DNA of 64,000 nucleotides from Parabacteroides timonensis (GCF_900128505.1 NZ_LT669941.1:3342420-3406419); one strand, 5' to 3'; positions 38,983-49,196 are shown, counted from the first letter of the stretch. A program made the numbers and translations. Notes: generated by a model from the sequence alone, not told the origin.

Positions 38983-39035
38983 ATCAAAATCGTCACATTT
39001 GCAACGATTTACGGATACAAAGTGACAATTTTGAT
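38983..39035. promoter_or_regulatory. Putative operator of the hybrid sensor-regulator
   Basis: ATCAAAATCGTCAC (38983-38996) and GTGACAATTTTGAT (39022-39035) are 14-bp inverted repeats with one mismatch and a 25-bp spacer. The site is centred about 75 bp upstream of the susC -7 box, where an AraC-type activator would bind. Confidence 0.6.
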
Positions 39036-39076
39036 AGGAAGGATACATTTGTTATATCAACGATGAAGCCATTCTC

Positions 39077-41788
39077 TTATTGGTACTCGGTAGGTGTTAT
39101 GTCATACACCTGCTTAAAGCATTTGGAGAAGTAAGCCGGTGAAGAGAAACCAGTCTGATAAGCGATTTCGCTTACTGTATATTGTTTTTGCTTTAATAAA
39201 GCTGCCGCTTTACTCAGGCGATAATTACGGAGGAATTCGACTGGGGTCGTTCCGGTCAGTTCTTTTATTTTCCGGTGAAGATGTCCACGGGACAAGCCTA
39301 ACGTATCACTCAGTTTCTCTACATTATATTCAGTATCTGCATAGACTTCTTCTATACATTTGATAAAGTTATTCAGAAATACATCATCCATGTTCTTTAC
39401 CTTTTCCGGCTCGGTCAATAACAGGTTTCCTTTTTGAAGTTTCTCAAGTAACTGTTCTCGCAGGCGTTTACGCTCTTCCAGGATACGGATAATCTTTAGC
39501 TTGACGAAATTGATACGGAAAGGCTTCTGGATATATTCATCCGCACCTCCTGATAATCCGAAGTTACGTTGACGTTCGTCGGAAAGAGCGGTCAACAAAA
39601 CAATCGGGATATGGCTGGTCGATAGATTTGTCTTGATATGACGGCACAGATCGAAACCGTTCATTTCAGGCATCATCACATCACTCAATACCAACGATAC
39701 ATCTTCGGTTGCCAAAACTTCCAACGCCTCTTTTCCGTTAGCAGCAAGCAATATATCGAAATTATCCAGCAACTCCTCTTTCAGGTATGTTCTCACCTCT
39801 TCATCATCTTCCGTGATCAGGATGGTATATGGATATTTGACTGACAACAATTCTTTTTCGGTAGAGTCATCCAATTGGGAAGCATCATAAGCCAACGGGG
39901 AAATAGGCAGTTCAGTAACATAACCATCCGTAAAATGCTCTTTTCCTTTCAACAATGTCAGGGTAAAAACCGTCTTTACTCCCAGAGTGCTCTCTACCGC
40001 GATCGTTCCATGATGCATATCGACATATTCTTTCACCAGATGAAGTCCTATTCCGGTTCCGTTGGAAGCATTTTCCGTATAAAAACGGGTAAAAAGATAA
40101 GGTATATTCTCAGGAAGAATACCCCGACCACTATCTTCTACCAAGACCTGTATTTTATTATCTACCTCAACCAGGCTTATATGAACCGTCCCATTTTCAG
40201 GAGTAAACTTAAATGCGTTGGATAGCAGGTTGACCAGAACCTTCTCCATCATCACCGGATCGAACCACAGCATACATTCCTTCAACTCTGAAGTAAAAGT
40301 GAAATTAATATGCCGTACGGTAGCCATACTTTCAAAATAAGATTTGATCTCACGGATGAAAGCAATAAGATCCGTATTACGTATCTTCAACTTCTCCTGC
40401 TTATTCTCCACCTTCCGAAAATCAAGTATCTGGTTGATGACACGTAACAGATGATCCGCATTCTTCTGCATCAATTGCAGGTCGCGCAAATACGGGGAAT
40501 CATGCATCAACTTCAATAACTTATCCAAAGGACCGAGGATCAGAGTCAGCGGAGTACGAACCTCATGCGAAATATTCGTAAAGAATTGTAGCTTTTGTGC
40601 TGTCACTTCTTTTATCTCGGCGTTCAACTGGATAAGCTTTTCGCGTTGTTCTTCTTCCTTCCGGTTGATCTCACGCAGTTCGTGATTGGTCTTCTTCAAC
40701 TTAAAGTTAATCAGGAAGGTATAGATAGAAAGAAGCACAAAACCGATCATCAGGACGGAAATGATCAGGAAAGAGTCTTGCAGAAAATTAAAACGGTTGA
40801 GCAACGTATCGAGGTTCGTACGTTGTTGTTCGATCCTTTTCTGGTAATTCAGGAGACGGGCGGATTGTATTAAGAGAGTTCGTGCACTGATCTTATCGAT
40901 CTCCCCGGTTTGCAAAGGGATATACTTTTGAACCGACTCTCCATTAATGATTTTCATAGCAGTACGTATCACCTGTTCACCACCGGTAGGATAAAGGAAA
41001 GAAGCATTGATACGCCCGTCGGCCACAGCTTCAAGTCCGGCTCCTGCCACTGCATCCACTCCGATAATCGGTAGTTTTTCCGCCCATTCCGGAGCCTTTT
41101 CTATGAAATACTCGCGGGCGGCAATAGCCATCATATCATTATGGGAATAAACAAAATCTACCTTGAACGGCCATTCTAACCGTTTCAAACGTACTTTTGC
41201 CGTATCATACACCCATTCTCCTTCTACTTTACGGAAACTTAAGTCAGACCGTTTCACCAAAGCATCTATAAAACCCTGATGGCGTTCCTGCGCTGGCGAC
41301 GAACTCGATAAACCCCATATTTCCAAGATAGAAGCCGAAGGAGGAAGATACCTGGCAGCATAACTACCGGCAGCATATCCGATCGTATAATTATCGGCAC
41401 CGACGAATGTCGTATACAAATCCGTATTGACTTTCCTGTCGGTGATAATAGTTGGAATACCGGCCTTGTACGCCTCTTCGGCAACTTCCGTGATCGGGTT
41501 CGATTGAAAAGGGGAGATAATCAATACATCCACCTTGTCGTTTATCAATTCTTTTATCTGACGGATCTGTGTATCGTTATTGCTGTTCGCATCCTTGACG
41601 ATTATTTCAATATTGTCATAGTTGGAAGCTTCAATCTGCATTTCTTTTACCATCGCCTGCCGCCAGGCATCGTCGAGCATACATTGCGAGACACCGATTA
41701 TATACTTCTTTTCTTTTTCCAAGGTATTACAACTTATTACCAATAAAGAAAAGAAAGACAATAACAAAAAGCATTTTACATGTCTCAT
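39077..41788 (-). CDS. Hybrid two-component system protein, probable fructose sensor-regulator
   Basis: This 903-residue single-chain regulator starts with a lipobox-like hydrophobic segment (LVISC). A type-1 periplasmic binding-protein fold follows in residues 30-310 (YIIGVSQCMLDDAWRQAM, TFVGADNYTIGYAAG), then a transmembrane helix near 345. Next come a histidine kinase with H-box HEVRTPLTL and ATP lid GTGIGLHLVKEY, and a receiver with LVLSDVMMPEMNGFDLC. It ends in an AraC HTH (IAYQTGFSSPAYFSKCFKQ). The sugar-binding type of sensor is the kind known to bind free fructose in Bacteroides fructan loci. It probably activates the adjacent susC operon. Confidence 0.94.
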   Translation of the reverse strand: MRHVKCFLLLSFFSLLVISCNTLEKEKKYIIGVSQCMLDDAWRQAMVKEMQIEASNYDNIEIIVKDANSNNDTQIRQIKELINDKVDVLIISPFQSNPITEVAEEAYKAGIPTIITDRKVNTDLYTTFVGADNYTIGYAAGSYAARYLPPSASILEIWGLSSSSPAQERHQGFIDALVKRSDLSFRKVEGEWVYDTAKVRLKRLEWPFKVDFVYSHNDMMAIAAREYFIEKAPEWAEKLPIIGVDAVAGAGLEAVADGRINASFLYPTGGEQVIRTAMKIINGESVQKYIPLQTGEIDKISARTLLIQSARLLNYQKRIEQQRTNLDTLLNRFNFLQDSFLIISVLMIGFVLLSIYTFLINFKLKKTNHELREINRKEEEQREKLIQLNAEIKEVTAQKLQFFTNISHEVRTPLTLILGPLDKLLKLMHDSPYLRDLQLMQKNADHLLRVINQILDFRKVENKQEKLKIRNTDLIAFIREIKSYFESMATVRHINFTFTSELKECMLWFDPVMMEKVLVNLLSNAFKFTPENGTVHISLVEVDNKIQVLVEDSGRGILPENIPYLFTRFYTENASNGTGIGLHLVKEYVDMHHGTIAVESTLGVKTVFTLTLLKGKEHFTDGYVTELPISPLAYDASQLDDSTEKELLSVKYPYTILITEDDEEVRTYLKEELLDNFDILLAANGKEALEVLATEDVSLVLSDVMMPEMNGFDLCRHIKTNLSTSHIPIVLLTALSDERQRNFGLSGGADEYIQKPFRINFVKLKIIRILEERKRLREQLLEKLQKGNLLLTEPEKVKNMDDVFLNNFIKCIEEVYADTEYNVEKLSDTLGLSRGHLHRKIKELTGTTPVEFLRNYRLSKAAALLKQKQYTVSEIAYQTGFSSPAYFSKCFKQVYDITPTEYQ

Positions 41789-41831
41789 GATACTACGGAT
41801 AGGTTAAAACTCCAAGACAAAGATAGGAAAA

Positions 41832-43450
41832 TTATTCAGGAAGCACGTAGCCGGTAACCTCTTCCAAACCGGAGGTATTTACAGCCTCGGAATCGTAATT
41901 GCCATACCAATATATCGTTGTAGCATAATCAACCTCTCCTTTCACCCAACTCAACATTTCTATATCGAACCTGAAACTTTTCGTAAAAGGAATAGCATCC
42001 AGGTTACGGGTCCTGAAGAAAGCATTATATCCGGCAGAACTTTCCTGGTCTGCTCGCGGAGCCCCTCCGAACGGAGTCTGGAAAGGTACGACGGGAGCCC
42101 ATGAGCTATTGTAATAATCTTCCGTACCGGTACCGAAATGGGAGGGGAACGTATCGTCGTCCACCCAGATCTTTTCGTCGCCTTCCCCATACCAGGCAGG
42201 AGAATAATTATACAACGACAACAGATCGCCCCTGTAAACACCTCTGCCTTTTATCGTTGCAAAGTTCCATTCCATACATTGCGAGTCATTATCATATTCA
42301 TTGCTGATCGGAATACCTTGCTCTTGTCGCCATGAAGCATGGAAGTAGAGCGAACGGTCGTCCCATTTCCAGCTATCGACCTGTGCATTTACAGAAGCAT
42401 GTATAGCCTCATCCGAGTAGTTGATAAGAGTTATTTTCGCTTCTTTCCGATAAGGCATCGGCCAACGGCTCGTAACGGTTCCCTTCCCATCGGCTGATAA
42501 ATACCAGCTTTCTACATAAGGAGCACCGACACCACCTGCCGAAAAATCGCTGAGAGGAACCCACACCATCGGTTTATCGTCAAACTCAATTTGGAGAATA
42601 ATCCGACGCATAACAGCAGCATACGTATCTGCATTCGGAACATCTATCCTAACAGCTAAATTCCTGATAGCCTGGTTACCCTGAGGTAATCCGGTAACAG
42701 CCAATGACTGCCCGGAGGACACCTGGCCGGAAGCAGAAATCGTTTGCCCTGCTTTATAAACCGGAGGAGCAAGCAGGGCTCGATCTACCTGAGGATCTTA
42801 TCCTGAATAGCCTTTGCCTTTTCTGCGGAGAAGGTTTCCACCACCACATCCTGCGGATATTTTCTATAATTTATCTGATAGTATTTGGGAGTCGGCTCCA
42901 CACCGTCCGGATATTCGAAAGTAACCTTACAGCCTTTTGCATAAGGTATCGGAAGAAACAACGTATTCCCTCCTTTGCCATCAGGCGTGTAACTGGTATG
43001 AGGTTGCAGCAATCCTCTACCCAACGGTACATCGATACGCATTAAATCGTAAGCGGGAATCGACCACTGCGCCTCTGTTGCCCCGTCGAAGTAAAAACGC
43101 ATCGTCCCACTCTTATTTATCGTTGTCAGCCAGATCCGTGTAATAACTCCGGGGCCTTTCTCGTCAAAAAGGACATTTTCTATCCGGTTGTTGATCGTGT
43201 CGGTCCTGACAATACCGAAGCCATCATTATTGGCAAACCAGAAGGCAGAGTCCGGATGAACGGAACGTCTGTCGTAACTGCTTACCTGATGAGTCGTATA
43301 ATAGGGAGACGGCACACGCGCCACTTCTTCGCCCGAGACCATTTCATCCAACAAAGTAGACAATGAAACCGGCTGAATCTCCTGCTTACAGGAAATGGAC
43401 AGGAATAAAAAACCAAGGCATACCAATGCCAGACAGGATTGTTTTTTCAT
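41832..43450 (-). pseudogene. DUF2961 / GH172 family protein, interrupted by a frameshift
   Basis: Two adjacent frames encode one protein. 42785-43450 gives 221 residues with a lipoprotein signal (FLFLSISC) and the DUF2961 N-terminal half (SSYDRRSVHPDSAFWFANND, GPGVITRIW). 41832 to about 42787 continues in another frame with QVDRALLAPPVYKAG and the C-terminal half (FGTGTEDYYNSSW, PFGGAPRADQESS). A one-base change near 42785-42790 joins them into about 539 residues. DUF2961 is CAZy GH172, which includes difructose dianhydride I synthase/hydrolase and arabinanases. This fits a fructan locus. It may be a recent mutation or a sequencing error. It ends 43 bp before the hybrid regulator. Confidence 0.85.
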
Positions 43451-43573
43451 GTATTATCTTCAGATTTATTTTTACATTGACTTAAAGTACAAAAATAGAA
43501 TAATATCCTCTGAGAAGGCTATCACAAATGTCATAAACTCGATAACAATTGTACCATACCTCACATCCGCATA

Positions 43574-43608
43574 TAAAAAAACCTCTTTCTCCATAACGAA
43601 GAAAGAGG
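43574..43608 (-). terminator. Terminator of pyrH
   Basis: CCTCTTTCT (43582-43590) pairs with AGAAAGAGG (43600-43608). On the minus strand the stem is followed by a run of seven T at 43575-43581. It lies 28 bp after the pyrH stop. The rest of the gap to 43451 shows no clear gene. Confidence 0.85.
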
Positions 43609-43636
43609 CCAATTGTCTGTTAAACAGAATAAAGAA

Positions 43637-44347
43637 CTAGTTATGTACCAATGTTCCGATATTTTCCCCGCTCATCACCTTTTTCAGGTTACCATTGGTA
43701 TCCATATCGAAGACAATGATCGGCAGGTTATTTTCTTTACACATGGTAGTTGCCGTCAGATCCATTACCTTCAGGCCACGAGTGTATATTTCATCATAAG
43801 TGATATCAGCGAATTTGGTTGCCGTAGGATCTTTCTCCGGATCGGCCGTATAGATACCATCTACGCGGGTACCTTTCAGCATCACATCGGCTTCGATCTC
43901 GATCCCTCTCAGGGAAGAACCGGTATCGGTAGTAAAGAACGGATTACCTGTACCGCCGGACATGATTACGACATTGCCTTGTTCCAATAGTTCGATGGCA
44001 CGCCATTTATTATAAAACTCACCGATCGGTTCCATACGAATGGCAGTCAGCACCTTTGCCTTCACGCCTTGTGCAACCAGCGCAGAACTCAATGCAAGGC
44101 TATTGATAACCGTTGCCAGCATTCCCATCTGGTCTCCCTTCACCCGGTCGAATCCTTTGGATGCACCGCTCAGACCACGAAAGATATTACCGCCACCGAT
44201 CACAATTCCGATCTGTACACCCATTTCGGCAATTTCCTTGATTTGTGTTGCATACTCGTTCAGACGAACTTCGTCGATACCGTATTGTTTCCCTCCCATC
44301 AGCGACTCACCGCTTAGTTTCAGAAGAATTCGTTTGTATTGTGCCAT
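43637..44347 (-). CDS. pyrH: UMP kinase
   Basis: The 236-residue product has YKRILLKLSGESLMGG at the N-terminus, GIVIGGGNIFRG near residue 50 and GTGNPFFTTDTGSSLRGIE near 132, all diagnostic of the bacterial hexameric UMP kinase of the amino-acid kinase fold. It phosphorylates UMP to UDP in pyrimidine synthesis. Confidence 0.98.
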   Translation of the reverse strand: MAQYKRILLKLSGESLMGGKQYGIDEVRLNEYATQIKEIAEMGVQIGIVIGGGNIFRGLSGASKGFDRVKGDQMGMLATVINSLALSSALVAQGVKAKVLTAIRMEPIGEFYNKWRAIELLEQGNVVIMSGGTGNPFFTTDTGSSLRGIEIEADVMLKGTRVDGIYTADPEKDPTATKFADITYDEIYTRGLKVMDLTATTMCKENNLPIIVFDMDTNGNLKKVMSGENIGTLVHN

Positions 44348-44379
44348 CTTGTTGTTTTTTGATTTCTAATTGTTCTTCT

Positions 44380-44410
44380 GCAAAAATACAGTATTTCAAT
44401 CAGCAAACAA
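44380..44410 (-). promoter_or_regulatory. Promoter of pyrH
   Basis: On the minus strand TTG (44408-44410) and TATTTTTG (44380-44387) are 20 bp apart, with a leader of about 25 nt to the pyrH start. Confidence 0.65.
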
Positions 44411-44486
44411 TATCAGTAAGGGATTATTCCGGCATTATTTAATAAAAGCGTATAGCAAATGTAACAGGTTTGTAACACGACCACTC

Positions 44487-44620
44487 TACTTTTGTTCCTG
44501 AAATGAAACACACACTTTATTCCTTATTTTGAAACACTAAGAATATCAACCAAACCTTCTTCCTAACTTTAGCGTTTCCCCTCGTCTTTCAGCGGAAAGA
44601 GATGGGGAAACGTTGTTTTT
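44487..44620 (+). ncRNA. Candidate small RNA or attenuated leader
   Basis: A TACTTTTG box at 44487-44494 would start transcription near 44501. A strong hairpin follows: CGTTTCCCC (44573-44581) with GGGGAAACG (44604-44612), and an inner stem TCTTTC/GAAAGA (44585-44590 with 44595-44600). It is followed by TTGTTTTT, as in an intrinsic terminator. No reading frame lies between. The result is either a small RNA of about 120 nt or a leader whose terminator limits readthrough into the 74-aa gene. The rest of the gap (44621-44725) is AT-rich without another clear promoter. Confidence 0.5.
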
Positions 44621-44725
44621 AAGTTCTCTTGCTTCTTTTTTACTATTACATCCGAAACAATCTATCCCGCCGTTCTGTTTCATATACAAAAGAAACCAAG
44701 TAGAATCATTTAAAAGTAAAGAGTT

Positions 44726-44950
44726 ATGAAGAATGTATTAATCGGTATTGCAGCCGGTATAGCAATCGGCTATGTGCTTCGCAAAATGGAAGACGACGGC
44801 AAATTCAAATGTATTCATGATGACATGAGTGAATTGGCTGACAGAACTAAAAAGAAATTCAAAGATGCAGTCGACAAAGGTATCAATCAGGCCGAATATG
44901 TTGCCGACCGCGTGGAGCATCTTGCCGAGAAAGCAAAGCAAAATAAATAA
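44726..44950 (+). CDS. Small membrane-anchored helical protein, YtxH-like
   Basis: The 74-residue protein has an N-terminal glycine-rich hydrophobic helix (VLIGIAAGIAIGYVL), then a charged amphipathic helix rich in Lys, Asp and Ala (ADRTKKKFKDAVDKGINQAE). This resembles YtxH-type stress proteins, but I cannot name a function. The start is preceded by TAAAGAG. Confidence 0.75.
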   Translation: MKNVLIGIAAGIAIGYVLRKMEDDGKFKCIHDDMSELADRTKKKFKDAVDKGINQAEYVADRVEHLAEKAKQNK

Positions 44951-44970
44951 AGAGTCTGCACCAACCAACG

Positions 44971-45182
44971 AAACCCCGATAGATTATTCTACCGGGGTTT
45001 GTTTTTTATCTGTGTTCCCTCTTCACAGAGATACCGACAGATGAACTTTATTTTATTACTTTAGTATTAATACGGCTACTTGTTCGCCCATCGCGGGGTA
45101 ATTGGTTGAAGTATAGACGCTGCAAGCAACGTCTATACCTGACAACCGCGTAGCGGTAATTTTAGAATTATTTCATTATTTC
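44971..45182 (-). terminator. Conserved 3' flank of cassette 2 with hairpins, and terminator of the small gene
   Basis: This 212-bp region aligns with 10066-10277. For the leftward surface-protein mRNA, the hairpins are ACCGC/GCGGT (45145-45157) and GTATAGACG/CGTCTATAC (45111-45119 with 45130-45138). Their stem bases differ from cassette 1 but the layout is the same. At its left end AAACCCCG/CGGGGTTT (44971-44978 with 44993-45000), followed by GTTTTTTA, is a good intrinsic terminator for the rightward 74-aa gene. Confidence 0.7.
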
Positions 45183-48100
45183 TTATTTAACGATTGCTTT
45201 AACAGCAGCTTCGCCTTCGATAGCAACTACAACTACACCAGCAGGAGCAGCGATTTCTGCATTGTCAGAAGAAAGAACTGTGTTAGCAATAGCCTGACCT
45301 AAGATGTTGCTGATTGTAACAGTCTTACCTGCAGCACCCTTGATAGTCACTTTACCGTTACCGGCAACTACAGAAACTTCACCAGCAGTGATAGCATCGT
45401 TAGATGTTGCTACTTCTTCAGTCGGTTCGATGTTGAAGATTTCAGTATCGAGGATAGCTTCGTTGTAGTTTGCAGCTTTTGCAATTACAGGAACACCATT
45501 CTGGATCTTAATCCAACCACCCTTACCATCTGTAGGAATAGGTTTGTCACCAACTGATTCAATCAGGAAGTCACAAGCAGGTTTATCATCAACCAGACGC
45601 AATGCGAATACTGCATTCTTGATACCATATTCGTGAGCAGCATTGATAGAATCACCCTTAGTGTTCTTGCTAGGATCAGCATCCAAAGTCCATGTAGACA
45701 TATTGTGCTTGTTGTCACCCAGGAAGATAGAGTCTGAAGCAACTGCATATTCAGCCAGGTTCATATCTTTACCGTGACGCATTACGATCAAAGTATCACC
45801 GATATGTTTTGCCCATGTGAATGACAGGCGAGTATACTTTTCATTCCAGATATAATCCTTACCGTTAGCAGCCAACTGTACAGAATCCTGTGCATTAACT
45901 AAATAACGACCGATCTTATAACCCTGAGAAGGAACTTTGTGACCGCAATCTCCGTGGTTAGCGATATATTCATCTGTATTATGTTCTGGATTATCAGGAC
46001 ACAACATACCAGCAGGAACTTCTGTTACGTCTACAGCAAACATATACTGAGGCATCTTAGTCTCATTACGTACATAAGCAGTATCAACATACAGAGCTGA
46101 CAGTTTATTGTCACCCTTACCTTCTACGCCCAGGAAGTTGATTCCTTTATCTTTAGAATAAATGCTGTGAGCATCTTCATACAGATATTCTTTAGCTGTG
46201 CTGTTTACTCTGTAGATCTTAGCATACTTGTTAACATCCATATCTTTCAGACCATCTTCAGGATTAGAAACACCCAGACGACGATACAGAGGAGTTGTAC
46301 TTTCTTTCAAAGCGAATGTAGCAACACGTTCTTCGCTGCACTGACCTTCGATAGAGAACTTCATAGATGCATCACGTACACCTACACGAGTCGGATCTTC
46401 TTTCTTATTTGCACTAATCAATGCATAATAGCAAGTAGTATCACCTTCTTCTGAGATCAACTGGTTGTTTTCTTTCAGATAGAATTCAGCAGCCTTTGAT
46501 TTATCAGCAGAGATAGCATATGTATTTTCGTTATTCGGATCTTCAACAACAAACTTGTTATTATTACCCAGTTTAGAGCTATCATATACACGGATACGAT
46601 ATGCTTTCTTATACAACTGAGGTGCAACAGAACCTACATAACCATACTTAACATCATAAAGCGGTTTAACTGTATCCAATTCAACTGTTACTTTTTCACC
46701 TTTCAGGTCTACATAAACAGTTGTATCAACAGCTGTTGTATTTACATTTACAAAATTACCAACCTGGATACCATTGAAATAGTCCATATTGAAAGCAATC
46801 TTTGACAATGCATCTTCAGTTACAGAAGCATAACCCAGATATTTGTTTGTAAGAATACCAGCAAGCGGTTTCTTAACTTCAGCCTTAACCCAAGCCAAAG
46901 TATCTGTAGAAACATAGCCAAACATACCTACCTGCGCAAAGATCTGGCTTGCGTCAGCACCTTTATACAACTGAACATTTTTTACACTCTTTGCAGGGAA
47001 TTCACGGTTGTAAATGTTTACAGTCTGTTCACCCGGCAAACCAGGGTTCTGTTCAACAACCCACTGCGTACGTGGCATATGGCCGAAGTCCTGAGCCTGT
47101 CCATAAAGCTGAGATTGTTCTTCAGAAGCATATTCCAAATTAGTGCCACAGAAGTCTGCAACCAAATATTTACCATTCTGAACTTTCTTCACGTTAGAAG
47201 CCAAGTTGAAGAAATAAACACCTGAAGGTAAAGTTGTCTTCGCATATTTAGAAGAACCATTGATAGTAATCTTTGTATTAATAGTAGAAACAGGATTGTT
47301 ATCTACAGATGTATATTCAGAGCTACCAACTGTTACTTCACGGTGATTATCAGCCAAAACTGCAATTTTGATTAGGTTCTGTTCGAATGGCAAGTTACTT
47401 GCAGTAATAGGAACAAGTGTTCCATTGTTGTTTGTTTCTTTTGCAGCTTCATTAGCTCTCCACATGCCAAGATCTGTCGGATTATCTACCGTATTCATCA
47501 TAGACCAATATGGAGTTTTATCAGCTTTCTTAGCAAAACCCGCAGTACGAATAACAATAGAATCAGATGCTGGATACCATACAAACTGGAAATTGAAACG
47601 TCCATTAAGATCCAAACGAGTACGATCTAATGCTTCATTATTTGGATGAACATTCTTGTCTACAAATTTTTTGATAGCAAATGCAAGATGTTTGTCACCG
47701 GCTTTACTTGTTAAGAAAGAAGTATCAACAGCTAAATAAGTAGGATCTTCATTCTGTTTATCACTGTTAGCACATAAAGAGACCCAACCCTTAGCATTTG
47801 AATTCTTCACAAATGTAGATTTCGCATCAGCTTCTGCTTTATCTAAAACTTCCTTAGTATCAGTTTTTGCTTTGGTATATTCTTTCAATTTATCAGCATA
47901 GCCTTCATTGGCTTTTACCATTGCTTCTACTGTTGCAACAGCATGAGCAAAACCTTGCACAGCTTTAGATTTACCATATTCAACACCAGGGAAATTATAA
48001 ACCAAAGTGTTAACCGCTGCCTGAACACTTGCTAAAACATCAGTCAAGGTTTCGTCATTAACTTTATCAAGTCCCGTTACATTGCCTGTTGTACCAGCTG

Positions 48101-49196
48101 TTTTAACCTGAGCCAAAGTAGTTTTGTTTACTTTTTCAGCAATTTCATCTTTTGTTGCATTATCAACATTTGTGACTTGACTTCCAATACCTAAATAAGC
48201 AGCCCATACAGCAGCATGATAGGTATCATAGTCATCATCCGTATCCATCACAGCTTTTATAGCTGTAGCAAATGCTTCAATTGCAGCTTTTTCCTTATAG
48301 TCGAATTCGGCTGTTCCCAAAGTTACATACTTAGTTGTAAGTTCTGCATCTGCGTCCGGATAAGCTGCATATCCAGATTTACCAGCTACTGTATAATTAG
48401 CAGGGAAACCTACCGGTTCAACAGCTTTATATTCTTGTTTAGTAAACAAGTTTATTGCAGCAGGATTACCACCTTCAACATCTTTATCGAATGTCAATTT
48501 CAATTTTCCAGTTTCTGTATTAGCCCAAAGCATAGAGTTCAGATCATCTACACCTAAAACAATTGCCTGAGGATCAACAGGAACAATTTTTAATTGGCTA
48601 TTTGACAGGCTTGCCACAGGATTATTCAATGCATATTTCAATGCATATACACTAGAGCTTCCTTTTACCAAAGTAACAACTGAGTCATTCTTCGCCCCAA
48701 ATACAGAGGTTAATGCAACTTCTTTAGTAGTGAGATTTCCAAAACCTTTTACAGGATCCGGAGCATCATGCCATTTCCACAAAGCCACATCTCCACCAAT
48801 GTTTGTAGCATCAGCAGAAGTATTTAATGCTTTTAAAGCAGTAGACGGATCAACAGCCAAAGCTGTTCTCGTTCCCAAGTTAACAAATGCATAACGATAA
48901 CCATCTGTAGCGTTACCCTGTACATCAATAGTCCATAAAGTGAAACGAGCATCCACTACATTGTCTGTAGCCACAGCCTGTAGTTGATAGGCAGCACCAT
49001 TGTTTATCGGAACCATAGCTATCACTTCTTTAGCAGTAGCAGTCTTCAACTGATAATAAGTACCAGCTTTAATTGCCTGTGCATAAGTAGGTGTTGCTGG
49101 AGCAACATACTTAGCATAGCTAGGAGCAGCATTTACAGTTCCAACACTTGTCGCCAGCAGGACGCCGGCTACCAAAGTAGAAAACTTTTTGTTCAT
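45183..49196 (-). CDS. Large secreted surface protein, DUF6383-type C-terminus, phase-variable (paralogue 2)
   Basis: The 1337-residue product has a signal peptide (MNKKFSTLVAGVLLATSVGT, cleavage near VNA) nearly identical to that of the 1148-aa paralogue. The N-terminal two thirds differ, including an Ala/Lys/Glu-rich, probably helical stretch around residues 300-470. A Cys/His cluster CPDNPEH and HGDCGH lies near 1130-1160, the position equivalent to CNNPAH in the paralogue. The last 70 or so residues (KTVTISNILGQAIANTVLS to VKAIVK) are almost the same as in the paralogue. The upstream invertible promoter points away, so the gene is probably OFF as assembled. Surface location and glycosylation are inferred. 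Confidence 0.85.
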   Translation of the reverse strand: MNKKFSTLVAGVLLATSVGTVNAAPSYAKYVAPATPTYAQAIKAGTYYQLKTATAKEVIAMVPINNGAAYQLQAVATDNVVDARFTLWTIDVQGNATDGYRYAFVNLGTRTALAVDPSTALKALNTSADATNIGGDVALWKWHDAPDPVKGFGNLTTKEVALTSVFGAKNDSVVTLVKGSSSVYALKYALNNPVASLSNSQLKIVPVDPQAIVLGVDDLNSMLWANTETGKLKLTFDKDVEGGNPAAINLFTKQEYKAVEPVGFPANYTVAGKSGYAAYPDADAELTTKYVTLGTAEFDYKEKAAIEAFATAIKAVMDTDDDYDTYHAAVWAAYLGIGSQVTNVDNATKDEIAEKVNKTTLAQVKTAGTTGNVTGLDKVNDETLTDVLASVQAAVNTLVYNFPGVEYGKSKAVQGFAHAVATVEAMVKANEGYADKLKEYTKAKTDTKEVLDKAEADAKSTFVKNSNAKGWVSLCANSDKQNEDPTYLAVDTSFLTSKAGDKHLAFAIKKFVDKNVHPNNEALDRTRLDLNGRFNFQFVWYPASDSIVIRTAGFAKKADKTPYWSMMNTVDNPTDLGMWRANEAAKETNNNGTLVPITASNLPFEQNLIKIAVLADNHREVTVGSSEYTSVDNNPVSTINTKITINGSSKYAKTTLPSGVYFFNLASNVKKVQNGKYLVADFCGTNLEYASEEQSQLYGQAQDFGHMPRTQWVVEQNPGLPGEQTVNIYNREFPAKSVKNVQLYKGADASQIFAQVGMFGYVSTDTLAWVKAEVKKPLAGILTNKYLGYASVTEDALSKIAFNMDYFNGIQVGNFVNVNTTAVDTTVYVDLKGEKVTVELDTVKPLYDVKYGYVGSVAPQLYKKAYRIRVYDSSKLGNNNKFVVEDPNNENTYAISADKSKAAEFYLKENNQLISEEGDTTCYYALISANKKEDPTRVGVRDASMKFSIEGQCSEERVATFALKESTTPLYRRLGVSNPEDGLKDMDVNKYAKIYRVNSTAKEYLYEDAHSIYSKDKGINFLGVEGKGDNKLSALYVDTAYVRNETKMPQYMFAVDVTEVPAGMLCPDNPEHNTDEYIANHGDCGHKVPSQGYKIGRYLVNAQDSVQLAANGKDYIWNEKYTRLSFTWAKHIGDTLIVMRHGKDMNLAEYAVASDSIFLGDNKHNMSTWTLDADPSKNTKGDSINAAHEYGIKNAVFALRLVDDKPACDFLIESVGDKPIPTDGKGGWIKIQNGVPVIAKAANYNEAILDTEIFNIEPTEEVATSNDAITAGEVSVVAGNGKVTIKGAAGKTVTISNILGQAIANTVLSSDNAEIAAPAGVVVVAIEGEAAVKAIVK

